NCBI GenBank assembly: GCA_947073895.1
Contig: CAMTNN010000044.1
Coordinates: forward strand, 1 to 9,494
DNA from: an uncultured cyanobacterium
GTDB lineage: Bacteria; Cyanobacteriota; Vampirovibrionia; Gastranaerophilales; Gastranaerophilaceae
DNA length: 9,494 nucleotides
Reading direction: 5' to 3'
Within the stretch, counting starts at the first letter, position 1, and every line of letters starts with the position of its first letter. Under the pieces are notes generated by a model. That model had not been told where the DNA came from. It saw nothing but the letters and a program-made list of their open reading frames with translations, and did not search any database. A program made the translations under genes and the position numbers. Positions 1 through 6,341 of this stretch are shown here, in pieces.

Positions 1-2
1 GC

Positions 3-140
3 AAAAACGTAAAAATTATACCTGATATCAAAGCGGCTGTTAATTACGTAGGACAAAATGCAGAAAAAAATATTACGATTCTTCCAACTTACACTGCACT
101 ATTGAAGATAAACAAATTTAATGACATAATAAAACCATGA
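3..140 (+). CDS. murT: C-terminal end of a probable MurT-like lipid II isoglutaminyl synthase subunit (5' truncated)
   Basis: An open frame enters from the left edge and ends at a TGA after 45 codons. The visible piece contains ILPTYTALLKI, which resembles the conserved C-terminal TYTALL signature of the MurT C-terminal domain (DUF1727), preceded by a helix resembling the family's D..AA..Y stretch. MurT is a Mur-ligase-like ATPase that, with the glutaminase GatD, amidates the D-glutamate of the lipid II stem peptide in the cytoplasm. The Mur-ligase ATP-binding part lies outside the window, so the call rests on the tail alone. The stop overlaps the start of the next gene (ATGA), implying one transcript and coupled translation. 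Moderate confidence; another DUF1727 protein or an unrelated tail is possible. Confidence 0.6.
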   Translation, partial: KNVKIIPDIKAAVNYVGQNAEKNITILPTYTALLKINKFNDIIKP

Positions 141-832
141 GCTTATTTAAAAACATTGTAATGTTTTTCCTCACCTTGCAGGAGAAAAGATTAACACGTA
201 ATCTGAACAAAACGCTCGGAGTAAAAAATACTTCCAAAAGAAAAAAGTTTTACTCAGACGGTTGTTTTATGAGTCTCGATTCAATTGCAGAGAGCGAAAA
301 ATTAAAAATGGAAGAAGAATTAGCTCTTATTCTAAAGAGTTCTAACTACAATCCGGTAGAAGTTTTAGAATACATAAAAAAACACGGCACTCAGGTCACT
401 TATATAGATAACGCAAGTTCTCTAAACTCTATAGGTGAAAACGAAGGATTTATTTATCCTCAAAAAGGAGCGAAAGCACTTTATCTATCATTGCTTACAA
501 AACAAGGTTTCAGATTCAAAACAAATGAAATGTTTATCCTAACCAAAGGTGAAATTAACCAATATTATTTCATCTACCATTTTTATAACTGGTACGCATT
601 CAAACACAACATTGCCGGTATGGATACAGAATCACAGGAACTCTTAAAAAAATATTTGTTCTCTTCAAAAGAAGAAGACTTTGCAAAGCTTCAGCTTGCA
701 GATATCTATAAACTCAAAGATGCTATAAAACAAGACAAAGCCTCCATTGAGTTCGTATTTAAACTCTGTCAGCAATATGAAGGTGCAAAACAAGCTTTGG
801 AAAAACTAAAAAACAACGGCGCAAATTTGTAA
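137..832 (+). CDS. Conserved-looking hypothetical protein, 231 aa, cytoplasmic
   Basis: I do not recognise this protein. It starts at an ATG that overlaps the stop of the upstream MurT-like gene, with no Shine-Dalgarno sequence visible, so translation is probably coupled. Residues 1-40 are basic with a short hydrophobic patch (IVMFFLTL at 7-14) that is too short and too early for a clear membrane segment. The middle (about residues 106-160) is aromatic-rich, with GAKALYLSLL followed by YYFIYHFYNWYAFKHN. The C-terminal third is charged and helical (EEDFAKLQLADIYKLKDAI). Codon use matches the neighbours and the frame is intact. Met45 could be an alternative start but has no better ribosome binding site. 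The overlap suggests a role tied to cell-wall synthesis, which is only inference. Confidence 0.75.
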   Translation: MSLFKNIVMFFLTLQEKRLTRNLNKTLGVKNTSKRKKFYSDGCFMSLDSIAESEKLKMEEELALILKSSNYNPVEVLEYIKKHGTQVTYIDNASSLNSIGENEGFIYPQKGAKALYLSLLTKQGFRFKTNEMFILTKGEINQYYFIYHFYNWYAFKHNIAGMDTESQELLKKYLFSSKEEDFAKLQLADIYKLKDAIKQDKASIEFVFKLCQQYEGAKQALEKLKNNGANL

Positions 833-1600
833 CTAATCCAAATACTCATCCAACCAAGCTGCAATAATTCTTGATAACTCAGGATCGTTCTTTAAAAGCA
901 GCATGCCGGAAGTTTTTGCAGGCGAAACATAATTAGCAAAATTCTTTTGTGCAAACTTCTTCAAATAAGCTTCATCTCTCTGCGCTTCTACTTCACCATC
1001 ACCTGTAATAGAAAGAAAATCAACATTATCCAATTGAGCAATCGAAACAGGAATATACAAATCTTTTGTTTGCGTAACCGGAGAAATCATAACTATTGCC
1101 TGCGGTTTTTCTTTCATTTTATCCGCCGCTAAAACACCGGTACTTGCCCCAATATTAGCACCCACAATCGCCCAACTATTGAAAAATACTTTCTTAGGAT
1201 TATCGTCTTTAACTTGAGCAATAACCTTAATAACATCATCAGGATATTTAGCATACGCAGAATTTTTTAAATCCTTCCAGGACGTTTTTGTAAGCTTTGA
1301 ATTATAAATACTAGCTCCATGTCCCCGTAAATCAACCGCCAATACCGCAAAACCTTTATTTAATAAATCTTTTTCCAACTCACCCCACCACGCAGAGTTG
1401 TACCCCAATGAGTGCAGTAAAACCACTGTAGAAAACTCCTTCTGAGTTTTACTCTTAGGATAAGCTAATGTTGCTTTCAAGTTAAACCCATCAACAGCAG
1501 ATGTTTTCACTTCTTTTTTAGTAAAATTTGAAACAGCTAAAGCTGAGGTATTTATAAAAACCAAAAAAAATGCTAAAATAATTAAAATAAATCTTCTCAT
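833..1600 (-). CDS. Secreted alpha/beta-hydrolase-fold protein with degenerate catalytic triad
   Basis: The chosen start is the ATG at 1600 (255 aa); an in-frame ATG at 1621 lies upstream of a good -10 box and is less likely. Numbering from 1621: a signal peptide begins MRRFILII and ends at ALA (27-29). The fold's landmarks follow in order: the oxyanion-loop strand VVLLHSLG (66-73), VDLRGHG (96-102), and the nucleophile elbow VGANIG (153-158). An acid-strand candidate is TGDGE (206-210) and the last helix is IIAAWLDEYL. The elbow normally reads G-x-S-x-G, but Asn156 replaces Ser (codon AAT at 1154-1156). The usual C-terminal His-Gly position reads Ser238-Gly239. The protein is probably exported across the inner membrane. 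It may bind a ligand or have lost catalysis; substrate unknown. Its 3' end abuts the convergent gene with no gap. Confidence 0.85.
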   Translation of the reverse strand: MRRFILIILAFFLVFINTSALAVSNFTKKEVKTSAVDGFNLKATLAYPKSKTQKEFSTVVLLHSLGYNSAWWGELEKDLLNKGFAVLAVDLRGHGASIYNSKLTKTSWKDLKNSAYAKYPDDVIKVIAQVKDDNPKKVFFNSWAIVGANIGASTGVLAADKMKEKPQAIVMISPVTQTKDLYIPVSIAQLDNVDFLSITGDGEVEAQRDEAYLKKFAQKNFANYVSPAKTSGMLLLKNDPELSRIIAAWLDEYLD

Positions 1601-1609
1601 AATAAAACA

Positions 1610-1638
1610 ATTATAGCACATTTTGGAGTTTGTTACAA
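1610..1638 (-). promoter_or_regulatory. Promoter of the hydrolase-fold gene, near-leaderless
   Basis: Read on the minus strand, TTGTAA (1633-1638) and a perfect TATAAT (1610-1615) are separated by 17 bases. Transcription would begin about 6-8 bases after the -10, only a few bases before the ATG at 1600. No Shine-Dalgarno sequence lies before that ATG, which fits a leaderless or nearly leaderless mRNA. Confidence 0.6.
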
Positions 1639-1667
1639 ATCTTCACAGAAAGGGCAATTATTCATTG

Positions 1668-1690
1668 CTTATATACTTTATATATATAAG
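1668..1690 (+). promoter_or_regulatory. AT-rich promoter region of the helical-protein gene with an inverted repeat
   Basis: The divergent gap upstream of the gene at 1709 contains a candidate -10 TATACT (1672-1677) and overlapping TATATA options at 1681-1688. None has a convincing -35 at normal spacing. An 8-bp inverted repeat (CTTATATA at 1668-1675, TATATAAG at 1683-1690) spans them and could be an operator, but low complexity makes chance likely. Confidence 0.3.
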
Positions 1691-1708
1691 AACTTTTAAG
1701 GAGAGACC

Positions 1709-2617
1709 ATGTCTATCGTAATTGATGCAAATATGAAAATGTTCGCAGAGAGGATGCATATAACATCCACTCGAATGATTCGCGACTATGGTCTTTCAAC
1801 TATTGATGAAATAATTGAAGCTGAAGCAGAACGCGGAAATACTCACGCAGTACAACATGCACGCGAATATTATCATTCACCTGAAAAGCTTATTAAACTG
1901 TTTAAATTAACAGATGTTGAAAACAAATTCGTACTATTACATAAAATGGATGAAAGAACAAGATTGAAAGTTCTTCCAATGTTGCAGCAAGATGATTTGA
2001 GAATGGGTTTGTATTTCTTCACACAGGAAAAATTGCTTGAAATGCTTATGGAAGTTGACATAGAAGAACTCGTAAATGTTGTATCCGAAGCATTCCCACT
2101 TGATGAAATAGTTATGATGTTCACAGAAGAAGACTTACAAAAATTCTTCCTTAACACTCAACTTGAAAAATATGATGTCATGGATCAATTAAAAGCAATG
2201 CCTCCGGAAGCTATGAAATTTTTCATAGAAAGCGTAACAGGTATGCCTTCAGAAAAAACAAATCCGACAGAATTGTTTAGAAGTATTGAACAGCTTCCTG
2301 ATGATAAATTCCGCAAATTTATGGCATCAATTGACCCGAGTTCACAAAGACAGGTTACTTTCCAATTAACAAAAACTAATCCTGACTATTTAACACTTTT
2401 CGAAAATGAAACTTACTGTAATATGTTAAATACAATGATGAAAGCTGATATGGTTAAACCAATGATTATGCTTAATCATGATTCTCTTGTTAATATGATT
2501 AGCCAATTACCCGGAGATTTAATGTCAATTGTTGCAGCACAAGTTGATACCCGAGATTTTGCAACATTCTTACAACAAGGACACATGGACTTGATTGAAG
2601 AAGCATGGATGATTTAA
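1709..2617 (+). CDS. Methionine-rich all-helical repeat protein, function unknown, 302 aa
   Basis: I cannot name this gene. The start has a clear ribosome binding site (AAGGAGAG, 6-7 bases upstream). There is no signal peptide, membrane segment or cysteine pair, so it is probably cytoplasmic. From about residue 58 to the end the protein is a run of short amphipathic helices of the kind L..M....L..ML..DDL, for example LLHKMDERTRLKVLPMLQ (76-93), LLEMLMEVDIEELVNVV (109-125) and VNMISQLPGDLMSIVAAQV (261-279). This pattern recalls the alpha-solenoid MgtE-N/FliG middle-domain superhelix, but no family-specific motif was seen. It is rich in methionine (27 of 302). It precedes the pilin-like gene by 48 bases with no terminator between them, so partial co-transcription is possible. 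A scaffold or adaptor role would be inference. Confidence 0.85.
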   Translation: MSIVIDANMKMFAERMHITSTRMIRDYGLSTIDEIIEAEAERGNTHAVQHAREYYHSPEKLIKLFKLTDVENKFVLLHKMDERTRLKVLPMLQQDDLRMGLYFFTQEKLLEMLMEVDIEELVNVVSEAFPLDEIVMMFTEEDLQKFFLNTQLEKYDVMDQLKAMPPEAMKFFIESVTGMPSEKTNPTELFRSIEQLPDDKFRKFMASIDPSSQRQVTFQLTKTNPDYLTLFENETYCNMLNTMMKADMVKPMIMLNHDSLVNMISQLPGDLMSIVAAQVDTRDFATFLQQGHMDLIEEAWMI

Positions 2618-2626
2618 TACCAAATA

Positions 2627-2635
2627 TGATATAAT
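2627..2635 (+). promoter_or_regulatory. Extended -10 promoter of the pilin-S74 gene
   Basis: TGATATAAT matches the extended -10 consensus TGnTATAAT exactly. No good -35 is visible, which is typical of extended -10 promoters. Transcription would start near 2642, leaving a leader of about 24 bases that carries the GAGAGGA ribosome binding site before the ATG at 2666. Confidence 0.6.
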
Positions 2636-2665
2636 TTGTAACAGATAAAAGAGAGAGGATATCAT

Positions 2666-3985
2666 ATGAGAAGATTTCATGGATTTTCATTGATGGAAAT
2701 GATGGTTGTGCTGGCAATTGTTGCAATTGTTGCAGCTGCATCTGCACCAATGATAAACAAAAAAATGGTGCGTGAAACATCAGATACATCAATCTGGACA
2801 CGAACAACAGGAAAATCTATCGGCTACAATCTAAGTAACGATGGGCAGAATACGACAACAGTAGGTATAGGCAGTTCCTTAAGCCGTCCAAATAATATAC
2901 ATCCAAAACTATATCTGGCATCAAGCACAGATAATACACCTCATATTATATTTGGTTATAAGGACAGTAATTTTTACCGTCTTACAGCTGGCGGCGAAAA
3001 AAATAATATTTGGTTAAGTAATAAAACGAAGCCTGAAAGCACAGAAAATGCTGTTGTTATAGGCCCTAATGCTACAGCATCCGCTAAAAACGCTATTGCC
3101 ATCGGAAATAATGCGCAAGCAACTGCAGAAAATTCAGCTGCAATCGGATACAACGCAAAATCAGAAGCTGCAAATCAAATTGTTATAGGGGATGCTAATT
3201 CCGTAGTCTATATTCCGGGGACTTTAAGAGTTAATGGATTTGCTATTGATAACAATGCTTATGTAAATGGAAGCCTGTATGTTGGTCAAAGAGGATATTT
3301 TGGCTTAAAAATGCATCCAAGACGATATAAATTCAATAGTACATACAAAGGCGATACATCTATCATCTTTGGAGGCACTCCTAGAGATGATAATGAGGAA
3401 GAGCATTGGGTTAAAGATGGTGGCAGCGGCACAGATCATAGCATCTGGGATTATTATGCTTTGACAAAATCAGAAAATGAAAACGGCAAAGCAGTCTGCT
3501 TAGTGACACAAAAGCTTGATAAAACAAATAGTTTTGGAAACAATTTTTATAATGCTAATGGAACAAGTTCATCTTTAACAGATATTGTAAACACAGCGAT
3601 ACAAGATATAAATTCAAAGTTCAACAAAGACAGTTCTTCAACCAGCGGTCACCGCGGCCGATTGTCTGACAAACGTTTAAAGAATGTTGGTAAAAACTTT
3701 ACCTGTGGTCTTGATAAAATAAGACAGCTTGAAATATTCAACTTTACATTCAAAGACGACAAAACAAAAACTCCCCAAGTTGGTGTTATGGCACAAGACC
3801 TACAAAAAATATTCCCGGATGCAGTAAAAAAAGGTGAAGACGGATTTTTAAGAATCAGAATGGAAGATATGTTTTATGCCTTAGTCAATGCCGTAAAAGA
3901 AAACGATACAAGGATTACTGAACTTGAAAAAGAGAATAAAGAACTTTTAAAACGCATAGAAGCATTAGAAAAAGCAAATAAATAA
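2666..3985 (+). CDS. Type IV prepilin-like protein fused to YadA-type head repeats and a peptidase S74 intramolecular chaperone
   Basis: The N-terminus RRFHG|FSLMEMMVVLAIVA is a classical class III signal: prepilin peptidase should cut after Gly6, with Phe7 methylated, and the +5 glutamate is Glu11. The hydrophobic helix runs to about residue 30. Three full 14-residue YadA-head-like repeats (128, 142, 156, each N-x-x-x-I-G-x-N-A) and a partial fourth at 170 follow, then a beta-rich stalk (PGTLRVNG at 184-191, NGSLYVG at 201-207). Residues 334-439 form an S74 chaperone: SDKRLKN holds the Ser334/Lys339 dyad, VGVMAQDLQKIFPDAV is the usual core, and 412-436 is a coiled coil. In phage tail spikes this domain trimerises the fibre and cuts itself off before the Ser. 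Only two cysteines exist (278, 347). Probably exported by a type IV pilus/type II secretion-like machine; adhesive role inferred. Confidence 0.93.
   Translation: MRRFHGFSLMEMMVVLAIVAIVAAASAPMINKKMVRETSDTSIWTRTTGKSIGYNLSNDGQNTTTVGIGSSLSRPNNIHPKLYLASSTDNTPHIIFGYKDSNFYRLTAGGEKNNIWLSNKTKPESTENAVVIGPNATASAKNAIAIGNNAQATAENSAAIGYNAKSEAANQIVIGDANSVVYIPGTLRVNGFAIDNNAYVNGSLYVGQRGYFGLKMHPRRYKFNSTYKGDTSIIFGGTPRDDNEEEHWVKDGGSGTDHSIWDYYALTKSENENGKAVCLVTQKLDKTNSFGNNFYNANGTSSSLTDIVNTAIQDINSKFNKDSSSTSGHRGRLSDKRLKNVGKNFTCGLDKIRQLEIFNFTFKDDKTKTPQVGVMAQDLQKIFPDAVKKGEDGFLRIRMEDMFYALVNAVKENDTRITELEKENKELLKRIEALEKANK
3047..3172 (+). repeat. Three tandem 14-residue YadA-like head repeats within the pilin-S74 gene
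   Basis: Codons for residues 128-141, 142-155 and 156-169 encode NAVVIGPNATASAK, NAIAIGNNAQATAE and NSAAIGYNAKSEAA, and a fourth partial unit begins at residue 170 (NQIVIGD). The exact 14-residue period and the IG-x-NA core match the left-handed beta-roll of trimeric autotransporter adhesin heads. The nucleotide copies have diverged, so this is not a recent duplication. Confidence 0.85.
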
Positions 3986-3987
3986 TT

Positions 3988-4018
3988 AAAAAAAAGAGGC
4001 AGAAAATCTGCCTCTTTT
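3988..4018. terminator. Bidirectional intrinsic terminator between convergent genes
   Basis: A perfect 12-bp stem (3992-4003 pairing with 4007-4018) with a 3-base loop has an A-run on its left side and a T-run on its right, so it works as an intrinsic terminator on either strand. It ends the pilin-S74 gene from the left and the coiled-coil gene from the right. Confidence 0.9.
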
Positions 4019-4041
4019 CATTATATGTAATTGTTTATATA

Positions 4042-6159
4042 TTAGTTAAACAAATCTTCAAGGTCGTCAAGAATGCCTTCGTGGTTATTACCTTTACCTA
4101 CTTCTATCGCAATCTTTTTCAAGATTTCAATAATAATATTTAAATCTTTATCACATTTGCATCCTTCAGGTATCTTATTAAGAATTTCATCAAGTTTCTT
4201 AAGAATAGCTTTATTGTCGCCACCTTGAATTTCGATTTGAGTTTTAATACCTTCTAAAGTAATTGCAACCAAGTTCAATTTACTTTCGATGCTTGTCAAT
4301 ACATCTCCGTTCTTTTTAGATTGTTCCAATATTTCAGAAAGCATTTTTTCAATTGTTGATAAATCGAAGCTTCCGTCAATTGTGATATTCTTAATTGCAT
4401 CAAGAATTAAATCTGCTTTATCGCCTAACTTATCAATTTTGCTTAATAATTCTGACATTAAAGCTATTGACTGATTATAGAATTTAAGGTCATCTTGATG
4501 AGCTTTATCAAGTTTATCCATAATTTGTTTAAGCATATTAAGCTGCATTTCATTCAATGTATTATTTTCAGCCATTTGCTTAATTAACATTGCCAAACCT
4601 GTTTTTGCATTATCATCCATATTATCAAGCTTAGCAAGAACTTCTTTATAGAATGCTCTATTTTCAGCTGACATTTTGTCTTGATTTTCAATAACAGCCG
4701 CAAAACCTGATTTAAGGTCAGCATTCATATTTTGAACACTATTTAAAATATCTCCGAGAAGGATTTTATTTTCAGCCTTCATTTCATCCATTTTTGCAAG
4801 GATTTTATCTACAGCTGTCTTCAAATCCCCGTTAAAGTTTTGAATATTATCAAGAATGCTTTGAAGAAGAGCGTATGTTTTTGCATCCATATCCTTGCTT
4901 GCTTCAATAGATATCTTAATTTGTTCAAGGATTTCAAGAAGAACTTTTGATGATTCAGTATCGCCACTGCCTATATTATCAATTTTGATAATCAATTGCT
5001 TAAGAATGTCAATATTAGCCTGACTTGCGTTATCAATATGTTTGATAATTGCAAGGAATCCGGATTTCATGTTGTCATCCAATCCTTGGATTTTATCCAT
5101 TAACATCCATAATAATTCGTGAGTCTTTTCTGTCATTTCATGATTTTGGTCAATTGATTCTTGAACTTTATTAAAGATTGCTGTTAATAGTTCATTAGTT
5201 TTTTCATTATTCTGGTTACCTGCTTCAATTGAATTAAAGATTTTTGCTAACAATTCAAGATTCTTTTCACTTACAGAATCGATTTTTCCAAGAATTGCAA
5301 GTACACCTTGTTTTAAGTGATTATCAATTTCAGAAAGCTTACCAAGAATAGCTTGTAAGAACATTTGCTGTTTTTTAGCAATTTCTTTGTTTGTATCAAT
5401 ACTTTCATTAACCTTGCTTAAGATTTGGTTAAGAATTGAAATAATTGCTTTATCATTCTTATTAGCTTGACCCATTTGAACAAGAATCATTGTTAATAAT
5501 TTATTATTGTCAGCGCTTAATTTATTTCCGCTATTAACTGAATTTAAGATTGCTGTTAGCTGAGCTTTTAAATCTGCATTGCCTTTTGTAATTTCATCAA
5601 GAATTTGGTCTTGCTTATCATTATTTTCTTTTAATAAATTGAAGATATCTTGAGCTGTCATGTTCATTTTTTCTAACAATGTCAAGATTCTATCAAGGCT
5701 GATACCTTGATTAATAAGTTCTGCAAGAATAGCTTTATTGATTTCGGTTTGTTGTTTTTGTTCTTCACGAAGAGCTTTAATTTCTTCAAGAACTGCTTTT
5801 ACCAATTCGTCATCAGTCATATTTATATTAACGGTAATATTTGTATTAACTTGAGAATGATCATAAATAATAGTTTGACCTGGTACATACTCAAGTCCAT
5901 CTTTCTCACAAGATGTTAATGAAGCTGCACCGGTAAATAACGCCAAGGCAGCTATTGCATTAAGTCCCATTTTCTTTAAAGTTGCTGCAGAACCTTGAAA
6001 TGCGATATTGTTTATTGATTGCGCATTAAGAGCAGAGATGGTATCACCGGATTCAGGAGCATCAGCTAATGCTGTTGCAGTAGAAACTGATTCTGCTTCG
6101 TCTCCTTTAAATTTTAGATTTTTGTTGCTTTGCAACATGTCAATTGCACTGATTTTCAT
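4042..6159 (-). CDS. Long repeat-rich coiled-coil protein with N-terminal FKG motif and late lipobox, 705 aa
   Basis: No named family is recognised. The start at 6159 has a strong AAGGAG site 10 bases upstream. Residues 1-60 are unusual: LKFKG (15-19), a Ser/Thr/Ala-rich stretch, then IAFQG (52-56). Only then comes a lipoprotein-type signal: LKK (61-63), a hydrophobic run (65-80) and LTSC (81-84), suggesting Cys84 is lipidated. From about residue 115 to the end the protein is almost wholly helical coiled coil, with LL..IL..I.. patterns. It contains 82-residue repeats (units at 243, 325, 407) grading into 36-residue repeats (431, 467, 503). A Cys-Lys-Cys pair sits at 667-669. If Cys84 is the mature N-terminus, the product is an envelope-anchored rod. 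If the first 60 residues block export it could be cytoplasmic. The nearby pilin-S74 gene suggests a surface theme, by inference only. Confidence 0.9.
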   Translation of the reverse strand: MKISAIDMLQSNKNLKFKGDEAESVSTATALADAPESGDTISALNAQSINNIAFQGSAATLKKMGLNAIAALALFTGAASLTSCEKDGLEYVPGQTIIYDHSQVNTNITVNINMTDDELVKAVLEEIKALREEQKQQTEINKAILAELINQGISLDRILTLLEKMNMTAQDIFNLLKENNDKQDQILDEITKGNADLKAQLTAILNSVNSGNKLSADNNKLLTMILVQMGQANKNDKAIISILNQILSKVNESIDTNKEIAKKQQMFLQAILGKLSEIDNHLKQGVLAILGKIDSVSEKNLELLAKIFNSIEAGNQNNEKTNELLTAIFNKVQESIDQNHEMTEKTHELLWMLMDKIQGLDDNMKSGFLAIIKHIDNASQANIDILKQLIIKIDNIGSGDTESSKVLLEILEQIKISIEASKDMDAKTYALLQSILDNIQNFNGDLKTAVDKILAKMDEMKAENKILLGDILNSVQNMNADLKSGFAAVIENQDKMSAENRAFYKEVLAKLDNMDDNAKTGLAMLIKQMAENNTLNEMQLNMLKQIMDKLDKAHQDDLKFYNQSIALMSELLSKIDKLGDKADLILDAIKNITIDGSFDLSTIEKMLSEILEQSKKNGDVLTSIESKLNLVAITLEGIKTQIEIQGGDNKAILKKLDEILNKIPEGCKCDKDLNIIIEILKKIAIEVGKGNNHEGILDDLEDLFN
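4546..4869 (-). repeat. Three 36-residue (108-bp) tandem repeats in the coiled-coil gene
   Basis: Units at residues 431-466, 467-502 and 503-538 align without gaps: LLQSILDNIQNFNGDLKTAV, LLGDILNSVQNMNADLKSGF and FYKEVLAKLDNMDDNAKTGL start successive copies. They correspond to one half of the 82-residue unit and overlap the third copy of it, so the shorter period seems to have expanded from part of the longer one. Confidence 0.75.
4696..5433 (-). repeat. Three 82-residue (246-bp) tandem repeats in the coiled-coil gene
   Basis: Units at residues 243-324, 325-406 and 407-488 align without gaps. The ESID/ESID/ISIE anchors sit at 252, 334 and 416, and HLKQGV/NMKSGF/DLKTAV at 281, 363 and 445, exactly 82 apart. 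Conservation is mainly at the protein level. Confidence 0.8.
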
Positions 6160-6266
6160 ACGTAGTATACTCCTTTTTTACTATATTTTTCGGCTTGTAT
6201 ACTCGGTTTAAAAACTCTAAAAACTTTTTTTGCTAGTTAGTTAACAAATGTTTACAAAAAAATATG

Positions 6267-6290
6267 CAAAATTTTGTGAACCACATTTTG
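6267..6290. promoter_or_regulatory. Candidate operator: adjoining palindromes upstream of lysC
   Basis: Between the divergent coiled-coil and lysC genes, a perfect 10-bp palindrome CAAAATTTTG (6267-6276) overlaps the inverted repeat TGTG-N3-CACA (6275-6285), just upstream of the lysC -35 region. The position suits a regulator binding site, but the factor is unknown and AT-rich palindromes arise readily by chance. Confidence 0.3.
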
Positions 6291-6315
6291 TTTTTATCGT
6301 TATTTTATATATAAT
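6288..6315 (+). promoter_or_regulatory. Promoter of lysC
   Basis: A perfect -10 TATAAT (6310-6315) is preceded by a weak -35 TTGTTT (6288-6293) at 16 bases. Transcription would start near 6322. Two Shine-Dalgarno-like stretches lie before the ATG at 6342: AAAGGAG (6318-6324) and AAGGA (6330-6334). Given the start point, the second, 7 bases from the ATG, is the likelier one. Confidence 0.6.
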
Positions 6316-6341
6316 GTAAAGGAGCGGTTAAGGACTAATAA

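Noticed and set aside
2499..2807. 102-codon open frame on the minus strand
   Set aside because: It is antisense to two well-supported genes and their junction, with Leu/Gln-rich composition produced by reverse-reading their codons.
3665..3985. S74 domain as evidence of a prophage or phage tail-fibre gene
   Set aside because: No other phage genes are nearby; the N-terminus is a prepilin signal and the flanks are ordinary chromosomal genes, so a domesticated domain is more likely.
4546..5433. CRISPR-like or intergenic direct repeats
   Set aside because: The periodicity is 246 and 108 bases, in frame, and diverged at the nucleotide level; it is protein repetition.
5968..5970. Alternative start at Met64 of the coiled-coil protein, giving a conventional lipoprotein signal
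   Set aside because: It would remove the positively charged residues before the hydrophobic run, and only a weak purine stretch precedes it, while the distal start has a strong AAGGAG.
6160..6341. Lysine riboswitch before lysC
   Set aside because: The predicted leader is only about 20 bases and the whole gap lacks the conserved stems of an L box.
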